Positions 53,151 through 63,542 of a DNA stretch of 64,000 bases are shown one piece after another; the first letter of the stretch is position 1, and each line of letters begins with the position of its first letter. Under the pieces are notes generated by a model. The model was not told where the DNA came from, ran no database searches, and was given only the letters and a program-made list of their open reading frames with translations. The stretch comes from Gracilaria gracilis (lineage: Eukaryota; Rhodophyta; Florideophyceae; Gracilariales; Gracilariaceae): contig JARGSG010000031.1 of assembly GCA_030374805.1 (NCBI GenBank), positions 372,001 through 436,000 of the forward strand, written 5' to 3'. The translations under genes and the position numbers were made by a program.

Positions 53151-54831
53151 TCACATCGTTCTGCCTTGGGTAGTTCTTCTTGCCTTGAGCAGTTCGTTGG
53201 CTGGCAGCTCAAATACTACATGTTCGGCATCTTTCATAGGTTGTGTAGTGCACTCGCAGCGACAGAATTTGTCACCAAAGAAGGTTGCAACAGGATGTAG
53301 CTCGAACACGTGCTCTGTATAGAACTGAGCAAGAGCAGTGACCTCCAGTCTTCGTCCTCGCTTTCTAATCGCGGGAAGTTTGTGAAAGATCAACTAGGCA
53401 CAGGGCGGGATTGACGAAAACGGGAACGTCTTCGTCTTGAACCTACCATTTTTCAACCTGTTCCCAAGCGAGGGGAAAGACGAGACCACCTCTCTTCATC
53501 ACAGAGACAATTATACTCGGAGAACTAACGACCCCATCTCCCTTGGCACCAGATCTGAATTCACGCCAAGTAAACTTGACCGGAAACGAATTCGGGTTTG
53601 CTATGATCACTTTGTACTCGGAATCACTCGGGGAGCCACATTGCAAACTCGCTACATGATCTTTTGTGACGTAATTATGGGTACCGGCGTAGGATCTGGA
53701 ATTGATTCCGTAATCGCCTCGGTGAGAATTTCGACAATATTACTCGAGCCACTTGCTTTGAACAATTTGCCACTGGTAGCGTTACCTTCGGCGAGATTTT
53801 TAAAAGATCTCTCTGTGCTACCATCGGAACCGATGATAATCATGTTCAACGGATGAGCGCCGGGAACTTTGACCCTACTCCTGTCGCCCGATGTAACAAG
53901 TTGGCGGGAAGTGCTATTGAGAGATACTTCAGAGCGGTCCAATGTACGTACCGGTATAAAAGGGTCCGTATTAGCTCCCACGTTCACAGAGTTGGCAATA
54001 TCAATAATGATAATCTCAGTTAGCCCTGTACCAGGTTCCGGGTCTTTCGGCGATGCGTCAACCATAGTAATAGTAGAACTTATAGAACAGGTGCGCCAGT
54101 CGAGGTTGAGCGCTTGGAGGATTCCATCACAAACGTGCTCAGGATGATCTCCCCCACAACTCACAGGAAAACTATCGATAGCTTCCAGGATTCCTCCCTT
54201 GTTCGAAGAGAACGGCAACACGACGCTGGCATCAAAACCACAGCCATCAACGGGGTCGTTGTACTGGACTATCGCAAATCGTACGGAAGAGCCAGAATCG
54301 AAAGTTGAACTGACCAAGTCTCTCGAGAATCTTCGCACCTGATCAATGTCATCTGCCATGCTCGAAGTAGAGTCAATTACCAGCGCAATATCCTCACCAT
54401 CTCTTGAACTCAAACGTGTTTTGAAGGTTTTGAGCAGATCCTCCAGTGCCATACCTTATCTCTCCCTCAATACTTCCACAACAGAAGTCATATTCTCCAT
54501 GTGCACGAATATACGGAATCTGGACCTTAACATTTCCGGTTTCTATAGGCATGAAAGACCATTGATCCGTGTATCTACCGTTGGTACACGAGTTCCTGTG
54601 CGTTAATAGAAGCTGTATTTCCGGGGGCGAAGAATGGATCCACGGAAGTATCCGCAGCGTATACAGCGCTGATATCAACATCGACGAGGCTATCCGCGAA
54701 AGCCCCTCTATCAAGTTTAACTTCAAGATTGACGGCAAGTCCTGGACTGTTATCAGCCAAAGTAAGCGTTACTGTGGCACATGCTTCGGTGTGTTCAAAG
54801 AATGAAACAGCAACAAAGAGAACAAGAGTAG
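53151..54831 (-). pseudogene. Secreted von Willebrand A-domain protein gene, disrupted
   Basis: Minus-strand pieces in order: a hydrophobic leader and Cys (ATLVLFVAVSFFEHTEACA, from about 54,829), a first domain to about 54,575, a linker frame to 54,394, the vWA domain (54452-53652), then frames 53646-53443 and 53393-53151. The vWA domain begins DIALVIDSTSSMADDIDQV; DSTSS corresponds to the metal-binding DxSxS/DxTxS motif of extracellular adhesion domains. The following piece, SDSEYKVIIANPNSFPVKFTW, looks like a small beta domain common after such modules, and CRCECTT ends the set. Frames change at least three times, so either short introns or indels exist. TTCTTTTCAG just before the leader at 54,832 could be a splice acceptor. 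I cannot fix the start codon or the exon structure. Confidence 0.5.
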
Positions 54832-54952
54832 CTGAAAAGAAGACACTGTTTATTTTTCAACAAGTGCCTGTATTCTTCAATTCTTATCACTCAGATGTGT
54901 TATGGAGCTCGCGCATTAGAAGAACGTCCTCACCGAGAACGGCAGAGAAGCT

Positions 54953-54960
54953 CTTTTATA
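54953..54960 (-). promoter_or_regulatory. Candidate TATA box for the vWA gene
   Basis: TATAAAAG on the minus strand, about 120 bp upstream of the leader-coding segment. Position and sequence fit a core promoter, but there is no further support. Confidence 0.35.
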
Positions 54961-57510
54961 CCCGTTTAGTTCATCTTTTCACAAGAGAATGTTGCCTTTC
55001 GGATGAGCCTCGATAAGTAGGAAATCCATAAGAGAACTCTACGCCAGGCGTGGTCAACTGAGGAAGGGCAAAGCCCAACAAGACAGGCCGAGCATGTGTA
55101 CTTCTGGCCTTCTACAGTATTCTTTCTTACCGCCTTGCGAATCAAAAACAAGCCCAGCGTTGTTATCCGAAAGTATACAGCAACCGCTTCACTACATATA
55201 CAACAGCCAAACATGCGATCATCAAATACGTGTATCAAACCAGAACGGTACTGTAGGCACAGAGTTGTTCTTCGTATATGTATTCCAGCCTACAATGCAA
55301 AAGAACGCTTCTCTTCTTCTTCTTTTCCCCCTCCAAAGAGCAGAGACAAATGACTTCCTCCAAAACCGCATAGAGTGTAATGATATGGACTATATGTCTA
55401 CCTTCGGTATATTTGGTATGATATGATGATATGGGGATTCGTAGAACATGTACACGGTAGGGTTACAAAACCACATCGAAGAGAATCATTCTCTGAATTT
55501 CACCTTCAAGATGATCATACTCTATCACTCGGACGTGGATTCCGGCTGAATTCATGGTTGTTAAAAACGAACTCGGGCCTGTTAAAGGCTCAAAACCAGG
55601 AAAGGGTCTCAGCATTGGAGCGGTTGCAACACTTTATCTGAATATCCCTTCACCCAAAACATTGCTCTTGGTTCGTGAAAGCCAGCTATGTCCGAGCAGA
55701 CTTCCAGAATGAAGATGTTTAGGGACATGAAAGGCCCCCAAAAATATGGCAAAAGGATTGGTTACTCGTTGCAATTGGCTAGGCATGTGCATGTAGTGTT
55801 GTTTAATATCCTGTTGATATTCGCAAATTTCAACAAACGGTAGTGGAGTGTTGTGAAGTGTGATGCTCTGGTAAGAAATGAGGTTCCCAACCTGTCTACT
55901 ACAGGGACTGTGAGCGAAAGAACACCGCAAGCGATGACGCAGGTCAAAGCAGTGCTAGTTGTAACTTGTTTGAGCATAGGTTAGGTTTAATTCAAAGAGC
56001 ACTGAGCGCGAACACGCTCCGTGGTTTAATTAGAAGGGAGAAGATCTTCATTGTACAGTAGTACCAGACTGGTAGTGTGAGCTACTATTAAAGGTGCCTG
56101 ACTGCGGCAGTCGCGATCAGAGGAGGTCAGAGGGGGGAGCCACAGAGCCCTCTGACACTCTCTTTCTTGGTGCCGTATCGAAATCTTTGACCGCGATTTG
56201 CCACACCAGTGTTTTAGTGATGCGGGTAAGTTCTCTGCTGCAGCAAAAGGGGAGCATCACGCTCATGAGGTTCATGTGAAGGACGCCTATCGACACCCTT
56301 GGGTACCGCTGTTCCTGTGAACAATATCTGCAAACGAAAAATACTGTACAGTATAAGTAGAATGATGACGGTGCTGGGCCAGCACTGCTGGCCGGCATCT
56401 TCGGTATACCAATCTTAACACTTAACGCGACAATAAATTTGTAGTTAACGCTAGTTTACGAGGAAGAGTTGTAGGTGATTGGGGGTGGTTAGCAAACCCC
56501 ACGCGATATAAGGAATCGTACGTGCTCAAAATAAATATCAACAACGCAACTTAGCACTTGGGGATATTTAGTTTCCCATAAGATCCTTGATACGTACTTT
56601 CTCTGCTTGTTGCTTGTAGACGGTTACGACCGGTTGGCAGAAAAGCAATTTCTTGAAATCGTTCAATCCTCCTGGTCTTTCCAAAGGCAACACCAGTGCT
56701 AGAAAGTACGGCGACGGGAAGAAGCTGGGAAAACATCAGTACAGGTACTGTTTTTGACACCACAGTTTACACGCAGTCGTATACACCTCCCAGAGTGTAT
56801 ATACCGAACAGCTATTTTCGTAAAGTTACCGAGTTTCTATGTATTACATGCAATTCTCGTAATTGTAGGAGCTGTGGCTTACACTACAACTTGGTGCTAT
56901 GATGAGGTTTGTCAAGAAGACAACGATGATCAAATGCTGTCCCTCTGCGCCGAATGAGATCGCTCGACGGAACTAATGTCGAGCGAGCGTAACGTTGGCA
57001 AGAAGACTTTTGTACAAAACGCTTGTAAGACTCTTCAATCATGTCGTGCAGTACAAGAAATGCATTTGAAGAGCCTTCAAATGCATTCGGAAGAATACCA
57101 TCATCTCATCACTTTCCTCTTTCAGCTTAAACGAACGCAACAAGGGGCCGGAGAGTAGAGGCGATGCGCGTCGCGAAAAGAAGCATCGGATCATCTCTTG
57201 CAGGAATTCATTCGAATGCTATTCGTCCGCCTTCATATCCGAATTAAATTGTAATCCCTGGAGCTGCCCATTTGAATTTCAAGTTTGCAATTTCAGGGGC
57301 TGCGCTTTGAAGTTCGAAGCAACCAATTTAACTTTACAATAGAGCTACAATAATTAGCCATATCCTATAAGATATATAGTATAGGCGCCGTTGCTTCTCA
57401 ACAAAACAGAACACGGGCAGTCCGTGTAGAAGCGACGTCATTTTGCGGTTTCGGTGCACGGCTCAGCTTGAGGGCCATCACTTGCACCGAGGACAAAAGC
57501 TGATAACACC
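54961..57510. other. Gene-poor stretch with two possible signal-peptide exons
   Basis: Two short minus-strand frames start like secreted proteins. One is 55,977-55,762 (71 codons; hydrophobic TALTCVIACGVLSLTV near the start). The other is 56,763-56,551 (70 codons; VLMFSQLLPVAVLSS). Neither continues into a recognisable domain. They may be first exons or eroded relatives of the secreted vWA gene. The remainder shows no supported gene. Confidence 0.35.
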
Positions 57511-58344
57511 CTAGCGCATGCCATGCTTGTCAGCAAGATGGCGTTGTACACCAAACATATTCTTCAGCTGTCTAGGACACAACGGGCAGATATACATACC
57601 ATCCTTCGTTCGCTCGGCATGGTCGGCGATACTAGCCTCTTCCTCAAGATCGCGCTGCATGTGCTCAGACTTGAAGTGCGCGGCTAGCTCTTCGTAATCA
57701 TCCAACACAAAGTCACAGTCCAGACAAGCAGCCGTCTTCATGTCTGTCTCCTCCGTGGCTGCAATTCTCGCCAGCGCATCCGCGCGCTCATTTTGCGCAT
57801 CACCGCTATGCCCGTACACATGCTGGAACGAAATAGGGATCGTTCTGGCGAGACAGCTTTTGCAATTGGTCACTTCCTCCCACACGTCCAAGTGCTTTCT
57901 CGGCTTATTCCACCCTGTCAGACCGTTGATAACAAACGTAGAATCACTTCGGATAACAGCGGAAACCCATCCAGCCTCGAGTGGCCGCGCATCCATGACA
58001 CTGTTTCTAGGATGCGTGTTATACCGTGATTTTCGCGTTCCACGCAGTCGGTAACCGCAATATTGCGTCGGATGGCCTTGTTTGCACAGTTCGTGGATGA
58101 AGCGCAACGCAAATTGTGCAGCCCGAAGCTCGGCGCGGTTGTTCGTGTGGTTGTTGGCATCACAAGTGTCACAGAGAGCGGAGCGCACTTCTGCACGGGC
58201 TTGGACGCCAGCATGGTTCGAAAGGACAACGACTGCGCCCCAGCCGGCACTTGCAAAAGACGTACCGTTGTTGAGACAACAGCCGTCCGTGGTGATCTGG
58301 AGCGAGAAGGGGCAGTCGAAAGGGGCAGTGGAGGAGGAGGACAT
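57511..58344 (-). CDS. RNase H1 fused to two C2H2 zinc fingers, 277 aa
   Basis: The intact frame begins in a good start context (ACCACCATG). RNase H1 cuts the RNA strand of RNA-DNA hybrids. The catalytic residues are all present: D20 (TTDGCC), E72 (NNRAELRA), D134 (IRSDSTF), H179 (GHSGD) and D189 (NERADALA). An insert of about 30 residues precedes the third strand pair (residues 93-125). Instead of the N-terminal hybrid-binding domain usual in eukaryotic RNase H1, there are two C-terminal zinc fingers: C207/C210/H223/H228 and C253/C256/H269/H274, joined by an acidic linker. These could bind nucleic acid or protein. It differs clearly from the gypsy RNase H at 20.3 kb and is not flanked by RT or integrase, so it looks like a cellular gene. 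Confidence 0.88.
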   Translation of the reverse strand: MSSSSTAPFDCPFSLQITTDGCCLNNGTSFASAGWGAVVVLSNHAGVQARAEVRSALCDTCDANNHTNNRAELRAAQFALRFIHELCKQGHPTQYCGYRLRGTRKSRYNTHPRNSVMDARPLEAGWVSAVIRSDSTFVINGLTGWNKPRKHLDVWEEVTNCKSCLARTIPISFQHVYGHSGDAQNERADALARIAATEETDMKTAACLDCDFVLDDYEELAAHFKSEHMQRDLEEEASIADHAERTKDGMYICPLCPRQLKNMFGVQRHLADKHGMR

Positions 58345-58465
58345 GGTGGTTTGTTTGGTAAGAAGCGTTCGCTGCCGCCAGACGCAGACGCCCTGGGAGT
58401 CGTGGGAGCGGGTGGTGGATGGCCAGTTGCCACTGGCGACAGCGGCGCCATCGAGCGATAATTAG

Positions 58466-59202
58466 GGATAGCGTTCTCGCCGGCTTAATTTGGAACGCGA
58501 ACGTTACGGATCGTTTTTCAAGGTGTCACGTGGTCAACAGGGTTAGCGGTCCAAGGAATTCCATGGTTATTAGCGGCTCAAAGAGCGGCGTAGGCTCATT
58601 GGCGCTTCCATCTTGCACATATCCACGTCGCGCACAGCTGGCCCATGCACGAATATTGCAACGCCGCATGGGATGGATGACCTGGAACTGCAACCAGCAG
58701 TTGGTGAACACCACGGCTACCGAGGAGCTTTCGAGAATACCATGCAGTATCCTTGGTATCCATACAGCCATTCTGGTTGCAATGCCATGCAGAGAGTCAA
58801 TTTGAAAAGAAAAAAAATTTCACGGACTGTGCACTGCAGACTCTGCAGTGCAGAGCTGCGTTCTACGATTTCCAAAATTTAATTGCGGTCACCGACTGTC
58901 ACGAGCTCACAGTGGAAATTAATAAGCAGATTGCCACCGGTCACGTAGATACCACACACTTTCAGACACCAGCTGAATAGTAGTACACCATGAACACTCA
59001 GGCGATGGTATTCGGTTAAGAGTAAGAGTACTCAAAAATCTTTTACCGTGAAAGTAAACGTCACACCTTACAAATTGAAAGCTACACCCAGTGACCGCAA
59101 ATAATGTAGGATTATTTGCCAAAAAAAACCGTGCTTATGAGTTCTCAAAAATAAAGGCGTTACGTAATCTCAGTAATTTGAACTGAGCGCCTGTCGTGCT
59201 TT
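58466..59202. other. Intergenic, no gene seen
   Basis: Several frames of 65-130 codons occur at 58,419-58,980 but have no protein-like composition. From about 58,800 the DNA is AT-rich and leads into the copia 5' region. The left edge of the copia element is not visible. Confidence 0.4.
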
Positions 59203-59375
59203 GTATTTGTATTTGAATTTGTATTTGACTCTTTGTATTTTTGGTTTACATTAGCACCACCAAATGCTCACTACTAGCCAACTGGGGTTGGTTTTCTGTC
59301 TATATAAGTACCTCAGTTTTTCTCACAGACCAGAGCTTTTCTCTCCTAACTCAGTAAAGTTTTTCTTCGTTGTTA
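59203..59375 (+). mobile_element. Probable 3' part of a copia 5' long terminal repeat
   Basis: Starts in TGTATTTGTATTTG repeats, contains a TATA box at 59,301 and ends at about 59,375, directly before the primer-binding site. Only one copy exists in the window, so the boundaries are inferred from position alone. Confidence 0.45.
59301..59308 (+). promoter_or_regulatory. TATA box of the copia LTR
   Basis: TATATAAG lies 70-75 bp upstream of the primer-binding site, inside the presumed LTR, where the element RNA would begin shortly downstream. Confidence 0.5.
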
Positions 59376-59390
59376 GGTTATGGGCCCAGA
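59376..59390 (+). other. Primer-binding site matching the anticodon arm of initiator tRNA-Met
   Basis: GGTTATGGGCCCAGA. The core TTATGGGCCCAG is complementary to CUGGGCCCAUAA, the anticodon arm of eukaryotic initiator tRNA-Met. Drosophila copia and related elements prime reverse transcription with a 5' half of this tRNA instead of its 3' end. The site stands between the LTR and gag, 68 bp before the gag ATG. Confidence 0.7.
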
Positions 59391-59457
59391 ATCGTGACCT
59401 ACGCAACGTTGTCACTTATCGTTCTCTCAGTTGTTTTTTTTTATCGATCACTTCACC

Positions 59458-60213
59458 ATGGAAACAGACAAAGTAAAAATCAAGCCTTTTGAAGAATCTC
59501 ATGACTATTAACTCTGACGCGTACAAATCGAGGCATCGTGTGATGTGAGAGGCATTGTTTCCATCTTGAAACATGGTCACAATCCATTCAGCACTGATGA
59601 AGAGAAGAACAAGGAATTAGAGTTCATTCAGAAGAAGGCTAGTGGCCTTATTGTGGCAGCATTTTCAGATAAAACATTGAGAGTTGTTCAATTAGAAATT
59701 GGAATCCCAAACAGAATGCCTAAGCGTCTTGATGATCGTTATGCATCTATTTCGACGGCTTTTCGCGTTTCCAGAATGTGTGAGCTTTTGACTTTGCGCT
59801 ACTCAGATATAACCCAGAATTTAGGTCGTCATGTCGATAAGATGGCGAGTATTGTCCAACAGTTGGCTGCCATGAACACTGAACTTCCGGAGGAACTTAC
59901 GGTTGCTCTGCTTGTTTCGTCAATTACAGCACAGGAATTGAACCCTGTTTGTGCAGCAATTAGGACCTTGTTCCCAGAGAATACAACATTGGATGTTGTA
60001 ACTGCTCACTTGTTAGATAGACACAAGTCTGCAGGCAAGGTTAGAACTGAACGTGTGAACGTGACCACACATTGGCGCAGGTGTGCCATTTGTAAGAAAG
60101 ACAATCATTCCACTGATGTGGGCTTTCTCAATCCGTTGTATTCTAAGAACAAACTTGGTATACAGGTCTCGAATGACGATAGAACTGACGTTATGTCGTA
60201 CAAATACCGATAA
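59458..60213 (+). pseudogene. Copia-type Gag, two nonsense codons
   Basis: ATG 59,458 starts METDKVKIKPF; in the same phase come TAA and TGA at about 59,509 and 59,515. The TGA falls at the position of the conserved Trp of copia Gag (Y-x-x-W), so TGG to TGA decay is likely. After these the frame is open for 222 codons with the helical copia Gag core (LTLRYSDITQNLGRHVDKM, LPEELTVALLVSSI). A zinc-knuckle relic, CAICKKDNHSTDVG, has G instead of the last Cys. Gag forms the particle that holds element RNA. Downstream pol is absent: another element begins at about 60,214. Confidence 0.75.
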
Positions 60214-61279
60214 GGTGTTGGGTCCGCCTGGTAGAGGGAGCGCGCGAGGGCTCAACCTAAAGGGGAAAAACACACAACCAATATGGTAGTAGGGCACCTG
60301 AAACCCGCAGGGGCAAACGGCGGGGCAACTAGTCTAGACCGTGTAGGTGTACGGTAGTAGACGTCGACGCGCGGTAAAACCTGAATAGTAATAGAGTAGC
60401 AAGTGACCAAGATGGTATAGTTACTGCCCTAATGGGGCCTGACTTTACAATACCCGAGGAGGAAGGCGAGGTGCACCACAATATATACAAGGTGCACCGA
60501 CGCCGATCTCCCCTGCGGGCATGACGTCATCGGCTGTGCCCATGACCTACTGTCATGGGCCAGCAATGCTAAACTATCCTAGACTATAAATTAGAAATTA
60601 GAAATTATAAAATACAGAATACCAATTGGGTACAGTGCAGCCAGCAAGGCGCACCAGTAGGCCCACGTGGCACCAACCCATTGAGGTCTCATTGTACTAC
60701 AGACCCCCTTCCTACCCTGAGCCACGCCCTCGTGGCTCCTAGATCCTTTCACCAAGTCGGTTGCATCGTCGTACCAATTTGGTCCCTGTCGCAGCCTTCG
60801 TGCCATCTCGCGCCGTGCGTCGCATCGGCTCTGCGTCGCCGAGCGTACTCCGTTCACCACCTTGGTGATCACCGATTGCGGCTCTATCCACTTCTTTGGT
60901 TATCACAGACGGCAGCCTATTCGTTCCCATCGGTGGTTTGGGCGCGGCGCGCGCCCATTGCATACCTCCAAGGTTCTGCCTTTTTGGCTGCCCGGCTTGG
61001 ACCCTTTTACCGTGTCGGTATACCCAGTGGGGGTGGCGGGTTGCCCCTTCGAGCTCGTGTGGGCACTGTACCGTGAAGGATTTTGGCCCCCACTTGGTTG
61101 CGGCGTGTCTCTCTGTCCCTTCGAGGTTCGAGTACCAACCCTTCGAGGCATTGCCGCTGACTCCATCGAGGTTGTTCCACCGTTATCCCTTCTGGTTACC
61201 TTCGCACCCCTTTGCGGTTTGTCTACGCGGGCTCGCGCCACCGTGGCTTTTCGTCCGACCGACAAGGTTGAATCCGTTT

Positions 61280-62392
61280 ATGGTGACCCCCGATTCTAAT
61301 CTGAACCACATGGGTAGCCCTGGTACCAGCGTGCGGGCTCGCACCCGTAGCGGTACACGGCAATTGTCGGTTCCCCATGTTGGTCAATCGGACGCGGTAA
61401 CCTCAAGGGACGGCGCGCCATCGGCGACCAATGCCGATACCTTAATGGTTGAACCAGCATGGGGCCCCGAACGGGTGGAGGTTTTGAGCATCAGCTCTAG
61501 TGACTCACCCATTGTGGATAAAAAGCCGATTCGCTTCACCCCTGCGGTCGAATGCTCGCCGTCACAACCACTCCCTCACGGTACTCATCACACCATGTCG
61601 GGTGCCGGTCCCTCGCGCGGCCGCGGAAGCGGCATTGCCAAGTCTGGTTCTCGGGGTGCTGCTTTGTACCATTCCCGCATCCAAACTGGTTTTCGGAGCC
61701 AGCCGGTTCAGTCTTCCTCAAATCAACCTCAAGGGATTCACGAAAGGATCCGGGACCCGTATGGTCCGGAGCCCGAGATTCCTCGTGGTATTTCCTATTA
61801 TGGTTTGGAGCCGTTCACCACGGCCGACTGGAACGTTTCCCAACATGGTACCTTCGGGGTCGATCCAAGAATGGTGTCGCAAGCGACGCTGTACCGTCGG
61901 AACTGGCCAGTGGCGCCGGGGAACACATCGCTTCCCGGCGTCTTGCGCCGTCCGACTTTGGATACCTACTTGGGTTTGTTTCGTTGGGATTGCGAGCGTC
62001 TCCGCTCCGTCCCCCAAACGCTCCACCGTCGGGATAAGGAATCTCAACCTCGTCAGGGTCGGGTGGAGTGCTATGACAGCCGCCAGCGACACACACCAAT
62101 GAGGTATTTCATCCCCCCGCTTTATCCCAGCGATCTGCCGTATGTTCGTATTGAACCGGAGCTCCATTATTACCGACGTCTGGTTGTGAAGATCTGTCAG
62201 TACGACTCCCTTCCGCAGCAGTACCTTCCGGCTTCACCACATTTGGTTTGCTTCGATAGGCCTTACAATACCATCCATTGGGCTAACCGTCGTAGGTGGG
62301 GGGTGGATGCTGCCACCGAGGCTCGCATTCGCACCCGGTCCAGCTTCAACCGCGTCATGCATGGGTTCCATAATGTGGAGTTCTTCTCATAA
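61280..62392 (+). CDS. Unknown element protein, 370 aa
   Basis: ATG 61,280 in a frame that is also open upstream to 60,896; the upstream text is biased, so I chose the internal ATG. Residues about 1-130 are Ser/Gly/Arg-rich and disordered-looking, with VEVLSISSSDSP near residue 66: a hydrophobic core followed by serines and an acid, the form of a phospho-type SUMO-interaction motif. Residues about 150-370 look folded, rich in aromatic and Arg residues (DTYLGLFRWDCERLRS, LPYVRIEPELHYYRRL). No family recognised. The TAA at 62,390 is followed in the same phase by more protein-like sequence, so the stop may be a mutation. Confidence 0.5.
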   Translation: MVTPDSNLNHMGSPGTSVRARTRSGTRQLSVPHVGQSDAVTSRDGAPSATNADTLMVEPAWGPERVEVLSISSSDSPIVDKKPIRFTPAVECSPSQPLPHGTHHTMSGAGPSRGRGSGIAKSGSRGAALYHSRIQTGFRSQPVQSSSNQPQGIHERIRDPYGPEPEIPRGISYYGLEPFTTADWNVSQHGTFGVDPRMVSQATLYRRNWPVAPGNTSLPGVLRRPTLDTYLGLFRWDCERLRSVPQTLHRRDKESQPRQGRVECYDSRQRHTPMRYFIPPLYPSDLPYVRIEPELHYYRRLVVKICQYDSLPQQYLPASPHLVCFDRPYNTIHWANRRRWGVDAATEARIRTRSSFNRVMHGFHNVEFFS

Positions 62393-63041
62393 CCTAATAA
62401 GGGAAGAACCTCTTGGTATGTGGCCCGACCTGAATGGTGGAATGCCTATGAGGTACCGATGTCGCTTAGCGTCCCAACCCCACCGGTATTGGCTTACTTC
62501 GGGAGCTACATCACCCGTAACCACGATCGGTATTACCTCATTTGGTCGATTGCCCTCGCGGAATGGGCCGTATTGGTGGCCATCTTGGCTCTGCAGGCTG
62601 CCCGTGACGGTATTGACTGGGATTGTCGTTCTCGAGAAGCCGAGATTTACCGTGACGGTGTGGAACCTCCTGGTCGTATGTTCTTCATTCCCCCGAGGGT
62701 CATTCGCGACATTCGCCTATTTGGACTCGGAACCATTGTGGCAGGTACGGACTACTCTATTGAGCAGCTGGAATCGTTGCTTACCCAAGTGGAGAGTTTC
62801 CCGTGGGGAGCCAAGCAGGGGGTGGGAGGTTTTCGATCCGGTGTCCTGGAAGGTTGTATCCCGCGCGGAGCAGCGCTATCCCGGGGCTCCGACCGATCAG
62901 GGACCTCCAGGGAGTCCCGAGCCATTCCCAACCGTGGTGGAATCGCCAGCAGCTACCCCTGTGGTCACTTCAGCGCCTACTCCCGCTCCAGAGGAACGCA
63001 ATACGCCCTGCCCATACTGGTGTCAGTCCTCTTCTCCCTAG
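62393..63041 (+). pseudogene. Continuation of the unknown element protein, frameshifted
   Basis: Directly after the TAA at 62,390 the same phase stays open (EWWNAYEVPMSL, YYLIWSIALAEWAVLVAIL, TDYSIEQLESLLTQVESF) to about 62,815. There a G run (CAGGGGGTGGG) seems to have changed length. The phase then used by the downstream stop at 63,041 gives a Pro/Thr/Ala-rich tail. Together with 61,280-62,392 this could be one protein of about 585 residues. No domain recognised. Confidence 0.45.
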
Positions 63042-63089
63042 TACCACACGGGTTGATGGGGCCTCCGCGGGCTATCCTCGGGGGGTGTC

Positions 63090-63542
63090 ATGGCTGCGGC
63101 TGCGGCGCCTGTCCCCTCTCAGGTGGACTCCCAGGCCATTTCAGGTTTAATGGCTCGGGTCCGCCAAGCCTGTGAGGTGAACTTCCAGCGGGCGGGTCCT
63201 ACCTCTGTGGTCGAAGCTCTTACCCTTCTGGAAAGCATCCTGCCTCGTCATGCACAGTACATGCGATCCTTTTCCCAAATTGGTGAGTTCCGGAACCGGT
63301 TCCAGGTCGAGCTCTACCAGATGGCTACCAACCAGGTGGCAGGCCTAGCGACGGCCATGGGCCCGACGCCTACAAACCCTTTGGAGGATCCCCTATTTGG
63401 TGCTAGCCTGAACCCCGGCCTTCTAGCCGCTCCGCAGGCTCCTCTCCACATCGGTTCGTCGGCACCTCCGTCGGTTTGCGCAGGCGAGCGCGCCACCTCC
63501 GATGGGTGCCGACGTGATGCCAGGCGTCAGCGTGCCTACTAG
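63090..63542 (+). CDS. Unknown small element protein, 150 aa
   Basis: ATG 63,090 follows two stops in the same phase. Residues 10-95 are mostly helical (SGLMARVRQACEVNFQRAG, VVEALTLLESILPRHAQYM) and would suit a small capsid-like or dimerising domain, but I cannot name a family. The last 50 residues are Pro/Ala/Arg-rich. It is the third frame of the element and the last recognisable one before the window ends. Confidence 0.45.
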   Translation: MAAAAAPVPSQVDSQAISGLMARVRQACEVNFQRAGPTSVVEALTLLESILPRHAQYMRSFSQIGEFRNRFQVELYQMATNQVAGLATAMGPTPTNPLEDPLFGASLNPGLLAAPQAPLHIGSSAPPSVCAGERATSDGCRRDARRQRAY

